This document shows, piece after piece, positions 16,130 through 25,998 of a stretch of 64,000 bases of DNA (its first letter is position 1; every line of letters begins with the position of its first letter). The notes beneath the pieces are model-generated. The model searched no databases and was not told where the DNA came from. It saw only the letters and a program-made list of their open reading frames with translations. The stretch is taken from NCBI GenBank assembly GCA_002381645.1, contig DFXE01000020.1:253821-317820 (forward strand). Reading direction: 5' to 3'. The DNA is from Bacteroidales bacterium UBA4116. Its GTDB lineage: Bacteria > Bacteroidota > Bacteroidia > Bacteroidales > Tannerellaceae. A program made the position numbers and the translations under genes.

Positions 16130-19100
16130 TTAATCTTTATCTACGGGTTTTTGACTAACTGGTAAAATAACATCAGCCCATATACTCCAGTTTGTGGCCT
16201 GTTTATATTCGTTTACCGCAATATCAGGAACATATATTTTTGTACCTATTTGTTGCCATTGATCTATCGACGGAAAAGAATCAGCATATAATATGGGAGG
16301 TATTACCGATTCAAATTCAAGATATTCCATAACAGTCGTGAAATTTTCATTTTCTATACTATAGGCAGAGGTAAGACATACAAAATTAGTACCGATACAA
16401 TTAAAACCGCTTGGGATATATATACTTTTTAATGGCTGTTGCCAGAACATATTATCTGTTATTGTAGTATAGTTCACCTCAAGATCCGGCAAAAAACCTT
16501 TCTTTATTCTTTTGAATTTAGCCAATGCTTTTCCATTAAAGCTATTAGACCAATTATGTACTTTTTTACAATCAATGAACGCTTCGGTGTCTTCTGGATC
16601 AAGGTAACCGCTAAAAGAAGCTAAAACATGAGATAGATCAAGAAGATACTGCTTATCACGGAAAATACCTTTGGGTAAAGATTTTGCAGAAGTACCACTA
16701 AACAATTTCTTCATGTATTTTGCATTAGTAAGCCCGTCAAAAGTACCGGCCTCTATTTCCTTTAAACTATAATTATTTTCCATGACACTTGAAAAATTTT
16801 CTCTCGCACCATCATTTTTAAATACATCATTACCGATAAAAGCGTATAAAGAATAATTAAAACTCATGTTTTTTATCTGCGTATTACCTATTGACCAAAA
16901 AGCCCCATTCTCAGCTCTCAATTTTTGAACAAACCGTGTTATACCTGTATTTCCACTTACCTGAATTAAATATATTTTACACCCACCTTCATATCTATGA
17001 CTTATAGAAAACTCCTTATCAATTGAAAAATTGGTGATTGAGTTAGGATCAATATTTTCATATGTTCCGTCTCCCCAGTCCACATAAAAAGACTTATCAT
17101 TATTCATTGTGATATTTAGATATGATAATACATGCGAACCCATTATTCTTGCATGCACCTGAATTGAACCATTTTGAGCAGGTTTAATATCTTCTTTGCT
17201 TATGGCTACTGTTGTTTGCTGGAATACATCGTTTTGTGAAATATATACGGAGCCGGTAGTCTTCTTATTTTTCCCATAATAAGCACTCCATTCATAGGTA
17301 CCTCGTGTAAGCCTTAGAGATACGATACCTGAATCATCTGATAAAATTTTTCTTCCGTCAATCTCCAAGATAGCACCTTGTAATAAATGTCCAAATACAT
17401 CGCTTTTAATTTCCTGCCTATAAGTAACATACGGATAAAGAACAATATCAATCACATCATCAGTTAAAGATTCAGAAATATTAAGAACTCTTTCACCATA
17501 TGAATCTTCCAAACATGTTACAGTGAATTCTCCTGCTTTACGTATAAATACTTTACCATTATTATCCGAAATGTATTTTTCTTTTTCATTTACTACTACG
17601 GTTGCCCCGGGAATAATTGGATTACCATAGGAAGAACTCTTTATTACCACTGTTCTTAAAGGAATATATTTTACAGCAAATCTTACCGTTATATTCCGTT
17701 CAATCGTGTATGGTTTCACATAGGGTAAATGGTTATCAACAACAAACATCAGATTGATTTCCGAGCCTTTAGGTGCTTTGATCTTATATGAGGTTTCTCC
17801 TATTTTCTCATAGGGAAAACTTGCTTCAAATTTTGCATTTAGTAAAGGTTGTGACTGTGACGAAATAAATTCTATTATTGCATAAGGATCTTCAATAAAG
17901 GTGTTATATGTAATATCAAGTTCAGGAAATATCTCTTTAAAATATTTCAATTCTGTTTCACCAGCTTTTTCTACTTTCCATTTTCCTGTAATCATAGGCT
18001 TTTCTATATTCTGGCCACTTTCATCAATTCCACCCAAAATTACAAGTTGGTGCAGTATACTCAAATCTTCATCAGAAACATCCACCCCTATCAGGCGGAC
18101 ACGGTTCAGTTTACGGGGTTCTGAGTCCAGTATTTTTTTAACCAGCGCCAACTGGTCTATAGAATTCATATTCTCCAGCACCAAAGTCGAGATATTATCC
18201 ACACTTTCCAATTGCAGCCCTTCATCCGTTAGTTCCGGCTGGTTACGTAATGTCAGGTTGTTTATTGATGCGGGCAAGGATAATATTTTCAGGACACCCG
18301 CTTGCGGCAGCGTCACCATAGAAGTATTCGACCCTTTGGCATATACTTCCTCTATATTATTGCAGCCTTTCAGGTTGAGAGATTCTGTATAATTGGGGCA
18401 GTTCTGTATGTCTACCAGACGAAGCATACGGTTGTTTCCGGTGGTAATATGCGTCAGTTTTTTGTTTTCGTAGCCTTCAATAGACGAACCGATTACTAAT
18501 TCCGTTAAACTTCTTGCTCTGGATATATCTACCGTACCGGGATAAAACGACGCGAGACTTCCCAAACTTTTTATAGTAGAAATGCCATAAACGGCTGTTT
18601 CTGTATCGTTATAAGTTTGCAAAGAGGGAGCCTTTATCTCGATTGTTTGATTCGCTTTTCCCCTTTCTTTTACTACATATTTTGATGCATAAACAACTTG
18701 TAGGTAAGAATCCTTTAACAAAGTCAATTTAAAATCGGCATTCGGTTTAACCGGTAGCTGGTCTCCATTTTGTGGAGCATATGTACGGAAACTAATAAAA
18801 TCATCCCTGAAATCGCCCGCATTATATTTGCTATCCATATACATAAACCTGTTTGAAAGCCACCAGACACGATGGTCCGTTCTCGATCCCTGTAAAGCAT
18901 ACAAATAAGAAGCATTACCGCTTTCTTCATGGATAGGCGCGATATATTTGTAATATCCGTCGGTATTATATACTACCTCGCTCCAGTAGGCAGCTTGCCC
19001 TTCATTAAGTATTTTAATAGCTTTATTATAAGTAAGCGCCGAACTTCTCATAGCCCGATACATATCGGCGAGTTCAATGGTGAACGCATCTTTAACAAGT

Positions 19101-22100
19101 TTCCATAATTCCGAGCCCCAACCGTTCCATACATAGCCACCTCCTACTATATCCTGATATTCAATATCATAATTGAACGCATTTACCCCTTCATTATTAA
19201 TACCTAACACGGTGTCATTATCATAAAAGATAAAGTAGTATTTATAATCGCCGGATCCTTCATTCCCCCACGATGCCATCATCATATTCTTGGCACGCTG
19301 GTCGGTCGCTCCGATAAACTCCGTAAGGAGATAATAACTTAACAGATTATCGAGATTGAAATGTCCGGCACATTCGCTCCTGAACTTTTCCGGATTTCCA
19401 ATACATGATACTACCCATGAAGTAAGTTTTTGCAGATTACTTGTATCCGGATTATTTTCATTTTCTGCATAACGCGCTTCAAAATCATTCGTCCATACCG
19501 GTACGTTTTTTTCCTTATTCGGATCCCATATGGTAGAAGTAAAATCGGAAGCTTTGAATAAACAGTTATCGGATGTATTATTTAGGAATTCCCAGCATTC
19601 GGCTTTCCCGTCGAAACCATACGTTTGCTGTGTGCCTTTATCATTATTGAAATTATACTTTCCTATAAAGATCATCGGCGAATCGTCTGTTTCCTTATGA
19701 AAAATCGCACAAGGATAACCGTCGACAGTCGTACGAATACGCTCATCTACCTTTTGTGGAGGAGTAAGGTAATTCAGGCTCCTCAGCACCTGGTCGAAAT
19801 ATTTGGCAATCCCGGTATTATGTGTACCAGAAGACTCAACAAAGTCTGCTTTCATACAGAAGGCATTCACCGGAATATCGGTACCTCTTAATGCATATTT
19901 ATCTGATTTCACCCCCGATTCAGTCAGTGTAATTCCATTCTTAATCTTCCACTTGAAATTCTTACGCGGGTATAATTGCGACGATGTACCCTGTACATCG
20001 TTTTCGGCACCATAAGTAACAAAAGAGAGTTCCGGATGCTGGCGGTTTTCAAAATATATATCATTGATTTTCTTTTCCTCCGGTGTTGTTGACTTAAATG
20101 TAGGAAGTTGCCCGACAATAGTCATAACAGGAAGAAAATTAACCAAAAGATTATACTGTATTTCACCTGACGGGTCAAATACCTGGTTACGATCGTAAAC
20201 AGCCAGTTTCTTTTTAACATCCGCCGTATCGGCAATGTAGTTGTTTAAAATCTGAAAAGCGTTCAGGTCCATGCCGTAGGAACGGATATTATATACATCT
20301 ATGGTACAGTGGTCGCTTCCAAAAGTGATACCGACAGGGGGTACCTGTTCAAACGTATCTTCGCTCACATACTGTATAGCTCCCGAAGCTATACCGTTGA
20401 TATAAATATAGATTATCCTGTTTTTTAAACGGCTCTCAATTACAAAGGATATACGAACCATTTCGTTTTCCTTAAAACGGGCTGATACAGACGATAACGC
20501 TGATTTAAAGAGTATTTCATTAGGGGTTGCTTTAAACCCCCTGTCGCCGCTGAAGCAGGAAAGGATATCCGTCTTAAAATCTTGTACATTACTTACCTTA
20601 AACTCAATTTCAATTGTTTTACCGGTCGACTTGAAGTCTGAGAAGAACGGTCGGAATGGTATTTCCACACGTGCACCTTGTGAGATACGGAGGGTTGTGA
20701 CATTGTTTTGGTCCAGTACCCAGCCGTTGGTCTTGAAGTTGAACCCTTTCAGCGTTGCGGATACGTCGCCGAATTTCCATTCACTCGGATTTTCTTCGTA
20801 GTTGCTGCGTCCGTTGGAAGTCAGGTAGAGCTCCAGTTTTTCGGTTTCAGCATCCGAATCGATATCTGATTTGGCCACTGTAAGGTTAAACGTCTGCGAA
20901 GCATTGCCGGAAACGATTTCCAGTTCCAGCTGTCCGTGACCGGGTATGCGATACGACCATACCTGTGGTGTGCGGTCTATTACCAGATTGCTTACTACTT
21001 CGCCGTTCGCTTTCAACTGAACTGCCGTAGTGGATGCTGTGGGATGATAGACGGAATAAGGGATGGCCAGTACCTCATACTGGGTGGCTTCTGCCTGATG
21101 AAAGGAAGAAGATATGATGACCTGTCCGGTTCCTGCCTCCAGATAGATAATACTATAGTGCAGGCTGTCGGAAGTGATTGTAATCCCCTGTGCCTCCATC
21201 GTGGCAAATACTTCAAGGGAGTGGCTGCCGTGTGAAAGGCCATTAATCCGTTTATACATCTGACGGTTGCTGGCGGTGGTGGTTACCGGCTCAAGCTCCT
21301 GGCCGTCCAGTATGAACCGGATGGTTTTACTGCCCGATCCTATTGGAGTGAACGGGAACTGCACTTCGCCTTCGTAGGCTAATGAGTCGTCGAAGGTGGA
21401 GGTTACCTGCAGATTGATCACTTCTACACGCATATTCAGCGAGCGTATAGCACCGTAGCTGTCAGTCACCTGTATGCGGATCTGATTCTGTCCGTCGGAC
21501 ATGTAATTCGTTATATCGAAATCTACATCACCTTGTGCGATGGACTGAGTGTATACACGTGCATTGTTTACGTAATAGACCGCCGTACCGTTGCCTGTAG
21601 ACTCCTGGGTTTCATAATCGAGGGAGGAAAAAGTATATTTCAATACTACCGGTTGTCCTTTTGGAATACCAACCGAGGCATCACCCCTGTTAATAAGGCG
21701 GAGGGTAGAGCCTCCTCCACTACCGCCGGAACCGTTTCCGCCGCCGGCAGGGAGTTCTATTCCGTTGGAAACTATTTCACCATTGGAGGTAAGATACAGA
21801 TACCCATCTTCTACAATGGCTCCGTCGGCTTTATTGACCGAAACAATATTTAATTCTTCTTTAAAGGCATCTATCTCGTTGATGAGCGAATCTATTCCTG
21901 CGCCTATGGTATCTATTTCAACCGTATGACGATCCATCCGTTTGGATAATGTATCCACTTGGTTTTTTTGTATATTTACCAGTTCCGTCAACTCATTAAC
22001 AGGTGTTTTGAATTGGTCGAATGGGAGGAATTGCCTCCATTTGTCATCCGCATCAGTATCATACTTCCATTCCAGCGCTTCATCGGTTGTACGAAATTCG

Positions 22101-22441
22101 GGACTGCTGCCTTTTTTTCCTGCTATATCTGCCAGTGAAACCAGATTATTCCATTCCCCGCCTTCCCGGCGCCATTGAAGGTGTGTATCTGTATTTTGCA
22201 GGTAAATTTCTTTACCGTCTGTCCCTTTCAGGATGGAAGTCAGTACACGTACTAATTTGTATGTATTACCGCTTTGCTTAAAAACAGGTATGGAGGTTAC
22301 TCCCTCCAGGTTGTCGACCTGTTCGTATTGCCCCGGATCTTTGGAAGTACTCTTTAATCGGTTAGATACCTCTCCGGTAATTTTTTCCAGATCGTCGGGA
22401 GTAAAAATAACTCCATTTATTGTTATATCTCCTGTTGCCAT
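16130..22441 (-). CDS. Giant multidomain tail adhesin with CotH-like and leucine-rich regions
   Basis: A 2103-aa protein, the largest in the window. Visible parts in order: an N-terminal attachment region (1-145), a coiled coil (about 150-200), a Gly/Ser-rich linker near 230-245, Ig-like beta domains to about 520, a LamG/concanavalin-like domain (about 560-750), a CotH-like region (about 800-1200, with KYALRGTDIPVNAFCMKADF and YYFIFYDNDTVLGINNEG), a leucine-rich segment (about 1310-1500), carboxypeptidase-regulatory-like beta domains (about 1570-1740) and a BspA-like end (YVPDIAVNEYKQATNWSIWA). No signal peptide is present, so it is a particle component, not a secreted protein. It probably determines target binding for tail 1. 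Domain calls are by eye. Confidence 0.75.
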   Translation of the reverse strand: MATGDITINGVIFTPDDLEKITGEVSNRLKSTSKDPGQYEQVDNLEGVTSIPVFKQSGNTYKLVRVLTSILKGTDGKEIYLQNTDTHLQWRREGGEWNNLVSLADIAGKKGSSPEFRTTDEALEWKYDTDADDKWRQFLPFDQFKTPVNELTELVNIQKNQVDTLSKRMDRHTVEIDTIGAGIDSLINEIDAFKEELNIVSVNKADGAIVEDGYLYLTSNGEIVSNGIELPAGGGNGSGGSGGGSTLRLINRGDASVGIPKGQPVVLKYTFSSLDYETQESTGNGTAVYYVNNARVYTQSIAQGDVDFDITNYMSDGQNQIRIQVTDSYGAIRSLNMRVEVINLQVTSTFDDSLAYEGEVQFPFTPIGSGSKTIRFILDGQELEPVTTTASNRQMYKRINGLSHGSHSLEVFATMEAQGITITSDSLHYSIIYLEAGTGQVIISSSFHQAEATQYEVLAIPYSVYHPTASTTAVQLKANGEVVSNLVIDRTPQVWSYRIPGHGQLELEIVSGNASQTFNLTVAKSDIDSDAETEKLELYLTSNGRSNYEENPSEWKFGDVSATLKGFNFKTNGWVLDQNNVTTLRISQGARVEIPFRPFFSDFKSTGKTIEIEFKVSNVQDFKTDILSCFSGDRGFKATPNEILFKSALSSVSARFKENEMVRISFVIESRLKNRIIYIYINGIASGAIQYVSEDTFEQVPPVGITFGSDHCTIDVYNIRSYGMDLNAFQILNNYIADTADVKKKLAVYDRNQVFDPSGEIQYNLLVNFLPVMTIVGQLPTFKSTTPEEKKINDIYFENRQHPELSFVTYGAENDVQGTSSQLYPRKNFKWKIKNGITLTESGVKSDKYALRGTDIPVNAFCMKADFVESSGTHNTGIAKYFDQVLRSLNYLTPPQKVDERIRTTVDGYPCAIFHKETDDSPMIFIGKYNFNNDKGTQQTYGFDGKAECWEFLNNTSDNCLFKASDFTSTIWDPNKEKNVPVWTNDFEARYAENENNPDTSNLQKLTSWVVSCIGNPEKFRSECAGHFNLDNLLSYYLLTEFIGATDQRAKNMMMASWGNEGSGDYKYYFIFYDNDTVLGINNEGVNAFNYDIEYQDIVGGGYVWNGWGSELWKLVKDAFTIELADMYRAMRSSALTYNKAIKILNEGQAAYWSEVVYNTDGYYKYIAPIHEESGNASYLYALQGSRTDHRVWWLSNRFMYMDSKYNAGDFRDDFISFRTYAPQNGDQLPVKPNADFKLTLLKDSYLQVVYASKYVVKERGKANQTIEIKAPSLQTYNDTETAVYGISTIKSLGSLASFYPGTVDISRARSLTELVIGSSIEGYENKKLTHITTGNNRMLRLVDIQNCPNYTESLNLKGCNNIEEVYAKGSNTSMVTLPQAGVLKILSLPASINNLTLRNQPELTDEGLQLESVDNISTLVLENMNSIDQLALVKKILDSEPRKLNRVRLIGVDVSDEDLSILHQLVILGGIDESGQNIEKPMITGKWKVEKAGETELKYFKEIFPELDITYNTFIEDPYAIIEFISSQSQPLLNAKFEASFPYEKIGETSYKIKAPKGSEINLMFVVDNHLPYVKPYTIERNITVRFAVKYIPLRTVVIKSSSYGNPIIPGATVVVNEKEKYISDNNGKVFIRKAGEFTVTCLEDSYGERVLNISESLTDDVIDIVLYPYVTYRQEIKSDVFGHLLQGAILEIDGRKILSDDSGIVSLRLTRGTYEWSAYYGKNKKTTGSVYISQNDVFQQTTVAISKEDIKPAQNGSIQVHARIMGSHVLSYLNITMNNDKSFYVDWGDGTYENIDPNSITNFSIDKEFSISHRYEGGCKIYLIQVSGNTGITRFVQKLRAENGAFWSIGNTQIKNMSFNYSLYAFIGNDVFKNDGARENFSSVMENNYSLKEIEAGTFDGLTNAKYMKKLFSGTSAKSLPKGIFRDKQYLLDLSHVLASFSGYLDPEDTEAFIDCKKVHNWSNSFNGKALAKFKRIKKGFLPDLEVNYTTITDNMFWQQPLKSIYIPSGFNCIGTNFVCLTSAYSIENENFTTVMEYLEFESVIPPILYADSFPSIDQWQQIGTKIYVPDIAVNEYKQATNWSIWADVILPVSQKPVDKD

Positions 22442-22467
22442 TTTTTATTCTTGTAATTTAATTCAAA

Positions 22468-22767
22468 TCAGGCTTTAGCCTTTTTACTCTTTTCTATATC
22501 CTTTGCCGCGTTTTCGATGGCTCGTAGCGCCCTGTATACAATCACAGTCTTTAATGCTTCCAATAACTCGGTAAAATCATCGTCTTCTATAGTTATTTCT
22601 CCTTCGGACTTGAATATCCGACGTGACAGTTCATCCATTGCCAGATTTGTTGCCTGCTTAAATAATAGGTTGCCTACTTCTTTTCTCAGATCATATGTTT
22701 GAAAAACATCGACTTCTGTTTCTATCTGAATTTCTTTAAAATTTATCTTTTTCATTGTTGATTTCAT
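22468..22767 (-). CDS. Small helical protein between central fibre and adhesin (unknown)
   Basis: A 99-aa helical protein with alternating acidic and basic stretches and a Lys-rich C-terminus. A start at the second Met (MKKINFKEIQ) is equally plausible. It lies 6 bp after the central fibre gene and 26 bp before the adhesin gene, so it belongs to the module 1 operon. No family recognised; possibly a fibre-folding helper. Confidence 0.6.
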   Translation of the reverse strand: MKSTMKKINFKEIQIETEVDVFQTYDLRKEVGNLLFKQATNLAMDELSRRIFKSEGEITIEDDDFTELLEALKTVIVYRALRAIENAAKDIEKSKKAKA

Positions 22768-22773
22768 CTTTGC

Positions 22774-25700
22774 TTATTTTATTAATTCTTTTAACTTGGT
22801 TATTGTAATATTACTTGCGAACATATATCCGGTAGCAGGATCCCACATGACGACTTTAGGAGTTTGGAGAACACCATTCATATCTTTCTTTTCCACACCT
22901 AATTTATACTCGCTTACTCTAATACCGGTGTTCTGGTCATAATTAGGTAGTTCCTGATTTTCTGTTGCCATATTATCCATTCGGATATATGTGAAATGAT
23001 TCCATGGCTCATGTTGGAATGCATGAGACCCTAACTCTATCGTTCGGAAAAAATCCTCCTTCGGATTCCAGATACGTTTCCGGCCTAAGAAAAATGTAGC
23101 TCTACCGTATTCCTGATTATTGGGTTGAATAGGATAATTATTACCACCAGGTTTTTCGTTAAATAACTCCACTATTATCCCCATATCTACCGGTCGGAAT
23201 GTTTTTCGGGAACGAATGAGTAAAGAAGCATCGGCAGGGGCATCGAATAAAACGTTATTTCCTATCATCATCTTTCCTTCCACATCCACACTACCTGGGC
23301 CTAAAATTATTTCTGCCGTGCCCCATTTTCCTTCCGATTTACCACCGCCTGATGTTGTAGACATCATGGTTATGGCGGTTCCTCCCAGTTCGATTTTTTT
23401 ATGCCTGCGAATGGTATTTTCACCATCTGAGTAGTCTATATTGTCGATTGCCACCAGAGATGAACGCTCAAATTCCCCTTCTTTATACCATTTACTTTCA
23501 TATTTTTTTGTACCAATCTTAAAAGGTCCCACAGTTCCTTCAATAGCTGCAAGCTTTTTAGCATATAGATTTTCAACATCAATCAAATTCATTTTCATAT
23601 ATCCTCCCACAATCAAACCTTCTTCCTGCATGGCTGATTCAATTTGATTTCGGGGAATATAACCATTCAACGAAGATGAATTAACTTTACTATTCAGGAT
23701 GTCCCATACATCCTCTTTGAAAGCTGTTGTGCTAATTGCTCCGTTTAAATTGATTTTATTCGCATCTATAGTAACATTTTCGTCAGTTATATTAATGGCA
23801 GCCACAATTGTTTTACCATCTTCCATTTCTTTTTTTGCCCAAATAGTATGTCCTTCCGGCTGGGTTATCCAGCCTGCAGAATTTTTCTCCCAATTTCCTT
23901 CAATGGTTTTGACTCTGGATGATACTGCTGATATTCCGTCATATGCTACTTTTAATGAAGTGTTAGTCTCCTCAATACCACTTTCGGTTTCTTTTACCCG
24001 TTTCGACAAAAGAGTAATATCCCCTGCTACAGTTGTTATACTTGATGAAATATAATCGCGAACTTTCCCATCTTTCTCATTGATATATTCTGTCAGTTTA
24101 TCTGCGGAAAGCTTTATTTCTTCAGCGGTTTGCTTTATCTCTGTTGAAAGTTTTATAGTGGCATTTGCCAAAGCATCGTTGAAAAAAGATACGCCGTATA
24201 TAAGGATTTCTCCAGTAAAACTGATGCGGAAATTGCCGATCCCATCCCATTGTGCTACTTTGAACAACTTGTTGTATTCGTTGGATATTCCGAGATTTTC
24301 TTCTATGTATAGTTCCTGTCCGGCAAATCCCACAGTCAGTATACCGGGTTGGGTTACTTTATAGAATAGGGAGAATGAATAAATCCCTTCAGTCTTTTCG
24401 CCATTCATCACATCGTTATCCTGGGTGATAGAAATCTTACGCAGGCGGAGTACGTTTTTATTGCTATCGGAATAGATATCTGCTACAGCGCGTTTTTCCG
24501 AATAGTAGTGACCGTCGAACCAAAGAAAGGTATCGCTGGGAGTAATAAAAGACACGTCATTTTGAGAATTCCAATAATTTAAATTGGTATTAAAGGAAGA
24601 ATTCTTTAGAATATTTCCTACTTCCAATGACATATCGCTTTTAATACCTTCTATTTTACTTTCCAGTTTTCCGTTCAGGATGGAGAACTGTTGCGAAACA
24701 GTTGTACCATCCTCCAGATAAATATCGGTATCTTCAAATACGGCTCCTTGAGCGTAAATACCGTATTTATTTAGTTGCTTTCCGGTTTTAGTACGGATGC
24801 CGCTAAGATTTCCGAGGCGTACTTTTACCTTATCCTGCATGGAGGAGTCTGTCATACCATCGAGGATATCGAGGTAAGGGGCCTTGTCGTCTGACGATGT
24901 AAGATAGAGCAGTCCCTGACGGTTCTTATCAGTTTTGTTACCGAATCGGAAGACTACGTCGCCGGGCTCGGGTACATCTATACCGTCGATGATACGCAGA
25001 TCGAAATAGTCGGGTGTTACATTTATTATTTCTCCGTAGAAATATCGGATATTGATACCGGAGCTACGCTGCATACGTACAATATCGCCATTACGAAGGT
25101 TCATCCGCATGGTGTCATCCATGGTGTCGATCTCGCAACGGTAAAACCCCGTATTGCGCTGTACGGTAAGTATTTTATTGAGGTCGGACACGATCACTGA
25201 TCCGCCCAGTCCGTAGATTTGTGAATATACCAGCTCATAAACCTTCATACTTTTGCGCACGGTCATGAAGTCGAATGTGGCAGAAGCTGAGGGTATGTCA
25301 ATATCCACACCGGATCCGGTAAAGCCGCTTTCAAAAGACATCGAGCCAAATCTTCCACCTATTAATATGTCTGAGCGTACAAGTGCTGAATTCAGCATAG
25401 CAGCGCCGGAAGATGATACCTCCCATCCTTTACCGGCATTGAAATCGGCAATATACCCTGTTGAACTTATTTTTTCACCCACCAATATATCTTTTTGTAC
25501 AGCGGCAGAATTGAGATTGGCATATCCTGCAGAGGTTATTTTCCATCCGGAAGAACTTATACCTCCTCCTAACTGAATATCCTTTTGCACGTTTGCCGAT
25601 GTAATCGTTGTATCGCCTTCGGATGTTATCTTCCATTTTGAAGAAGAACCCCGGATATCTTTTACAAAAGATATTATACCGTTTGCCGTATCATCCCGGT

Positions 25701-25998
25701 CTTTTCTAAGGTATTTTTTATCTAACAGATCGAGATCCTTTATTTTATCGGCATCTTTTGCTGTTAAATGCAGGTCGCGTGCGCTATCACCATACCCATC
25801 AGCCATACTTATCACTCCGGTAAGCTGGTTATGGGCGGTTACACCTGTCTGTACCACCTCTGTACTTTCGACAGAAATCAAACTGTTCCCCGAATTTAGT
25901 ATTCCTGCTTCCCTGCGCCGTTTGCTACGCGAGCGAGCCAGGAATAACATTTGCTTTATATTATATTGTTTCATTAGTTCAATCTGTAAATTCAACAC
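22774..25998 (-). CDS. Central tail fibre / tip protein, module 1
   Basis: A 1074-aa protein that overlaps the end of the hub gene by 20 bp, indicating translational coupling. Residues about 100-220 contain roughly four repeats of a 30-residue beta unit (W-x-I/V-[ST]-S-x-G-x-A-x-x-NSA-x-VxxDI). Next come beta-rich domains, a Gly-His-poor segment with LYLTSSDDKAPYLDILDG, two coiled-coil stretches (near 450 and 630-700), and a C-terminal fibre-like part ending PATGYMFASNITITKLKELI. The architecture suggests a trimeric central tip fibre. It is unrelated by eye to the Tal-like protein of module 2. Confidence 0.75.
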   Translation of the reverse strand: MLNLQIELMKQYNIKQMLFLARSRSKRRREAGILNSGNSLISVESTEVVQTGVTAHNQLTGVISMADGYGDSARDLHLTAKDADKIKDLDLLDKKYLRKDRDDTANGIISFVKDIRGSSSKWKITSEGDTTITSANVQKDIQLGGGISSSGWKITSAGYANLNSAAVQKDILVGEKISSTGYIADFNAGKGWEVSSSGAAMLNSALVRSDILIGGRFGSMSFESGFTGSGVDIDIPSASATFDFMTVRKSMKVYELVYSQIYGLGGSVIVSDLNKILTVQRNTGFYRCEIDTMDDTMRMNLRNGDIVRMQRSSGINIRYFYGEIINVTPDYFDLRIIDGIDVPEPGDVVFRFGNKTDKNRQGLLYLTSSDDKAPYLDILDGMTDSSMQDKVKVRLGNLSGIRTKTGKQLNKYGIYAQGAVFEDTDIYLEDGTTVSQQFSILNGKLESKIEGIKSDMSLEVGNILKNSSFNTNLNYWNSQNDVSFITPSDTFLWFDGHYYSEKRAVADIYSDSNKNVLRLRKISITQDNDVMNGEKTEGIYSFSLFYKVTQPGILTVGFAGQELYIEENLGISNEYNKLFKVAQWDGIGNFRISFTGEILIYGVSFFNDALANATIKLSTEIKQTAEEIKLSADKLTEYINEKDGKVRDYISSSITTVAGDITLLSKRVKETESGIEETNTSLKVAYDGISAVSSRVKTIEGNWEKNSAGWITQPEGHTIWAKKEMEDGKTIVAAINITDENVTIDANKINLNGAISTTAFKEDVWDILNSKVNSSSLNGYIPRNQIESAMQEEGLIVGGYMKMNLIDVENLYAKKLAAIEGTVGPFKIGTKKYESKWYKEGEFERSSLVAIDNIDYSDGENTIRRHKKIELGGTAITMMSTTSGGGKSEGKWGTAEIILGPGSVDVEGKMMIGNNVLFDAPADASLLIRSRKTFRPVDMGIIVELFNEKPGGNNYPIQPNNQEYGRATFFLGRKRIWNPKEDFFRTIELGSHAFQHEPWNHFTYIRMDNMATENQELPNYDQNTGIRVSEYKLGVEKKDMNGVLQTPKVVMWDPATGYMFASNITITKLKELIK

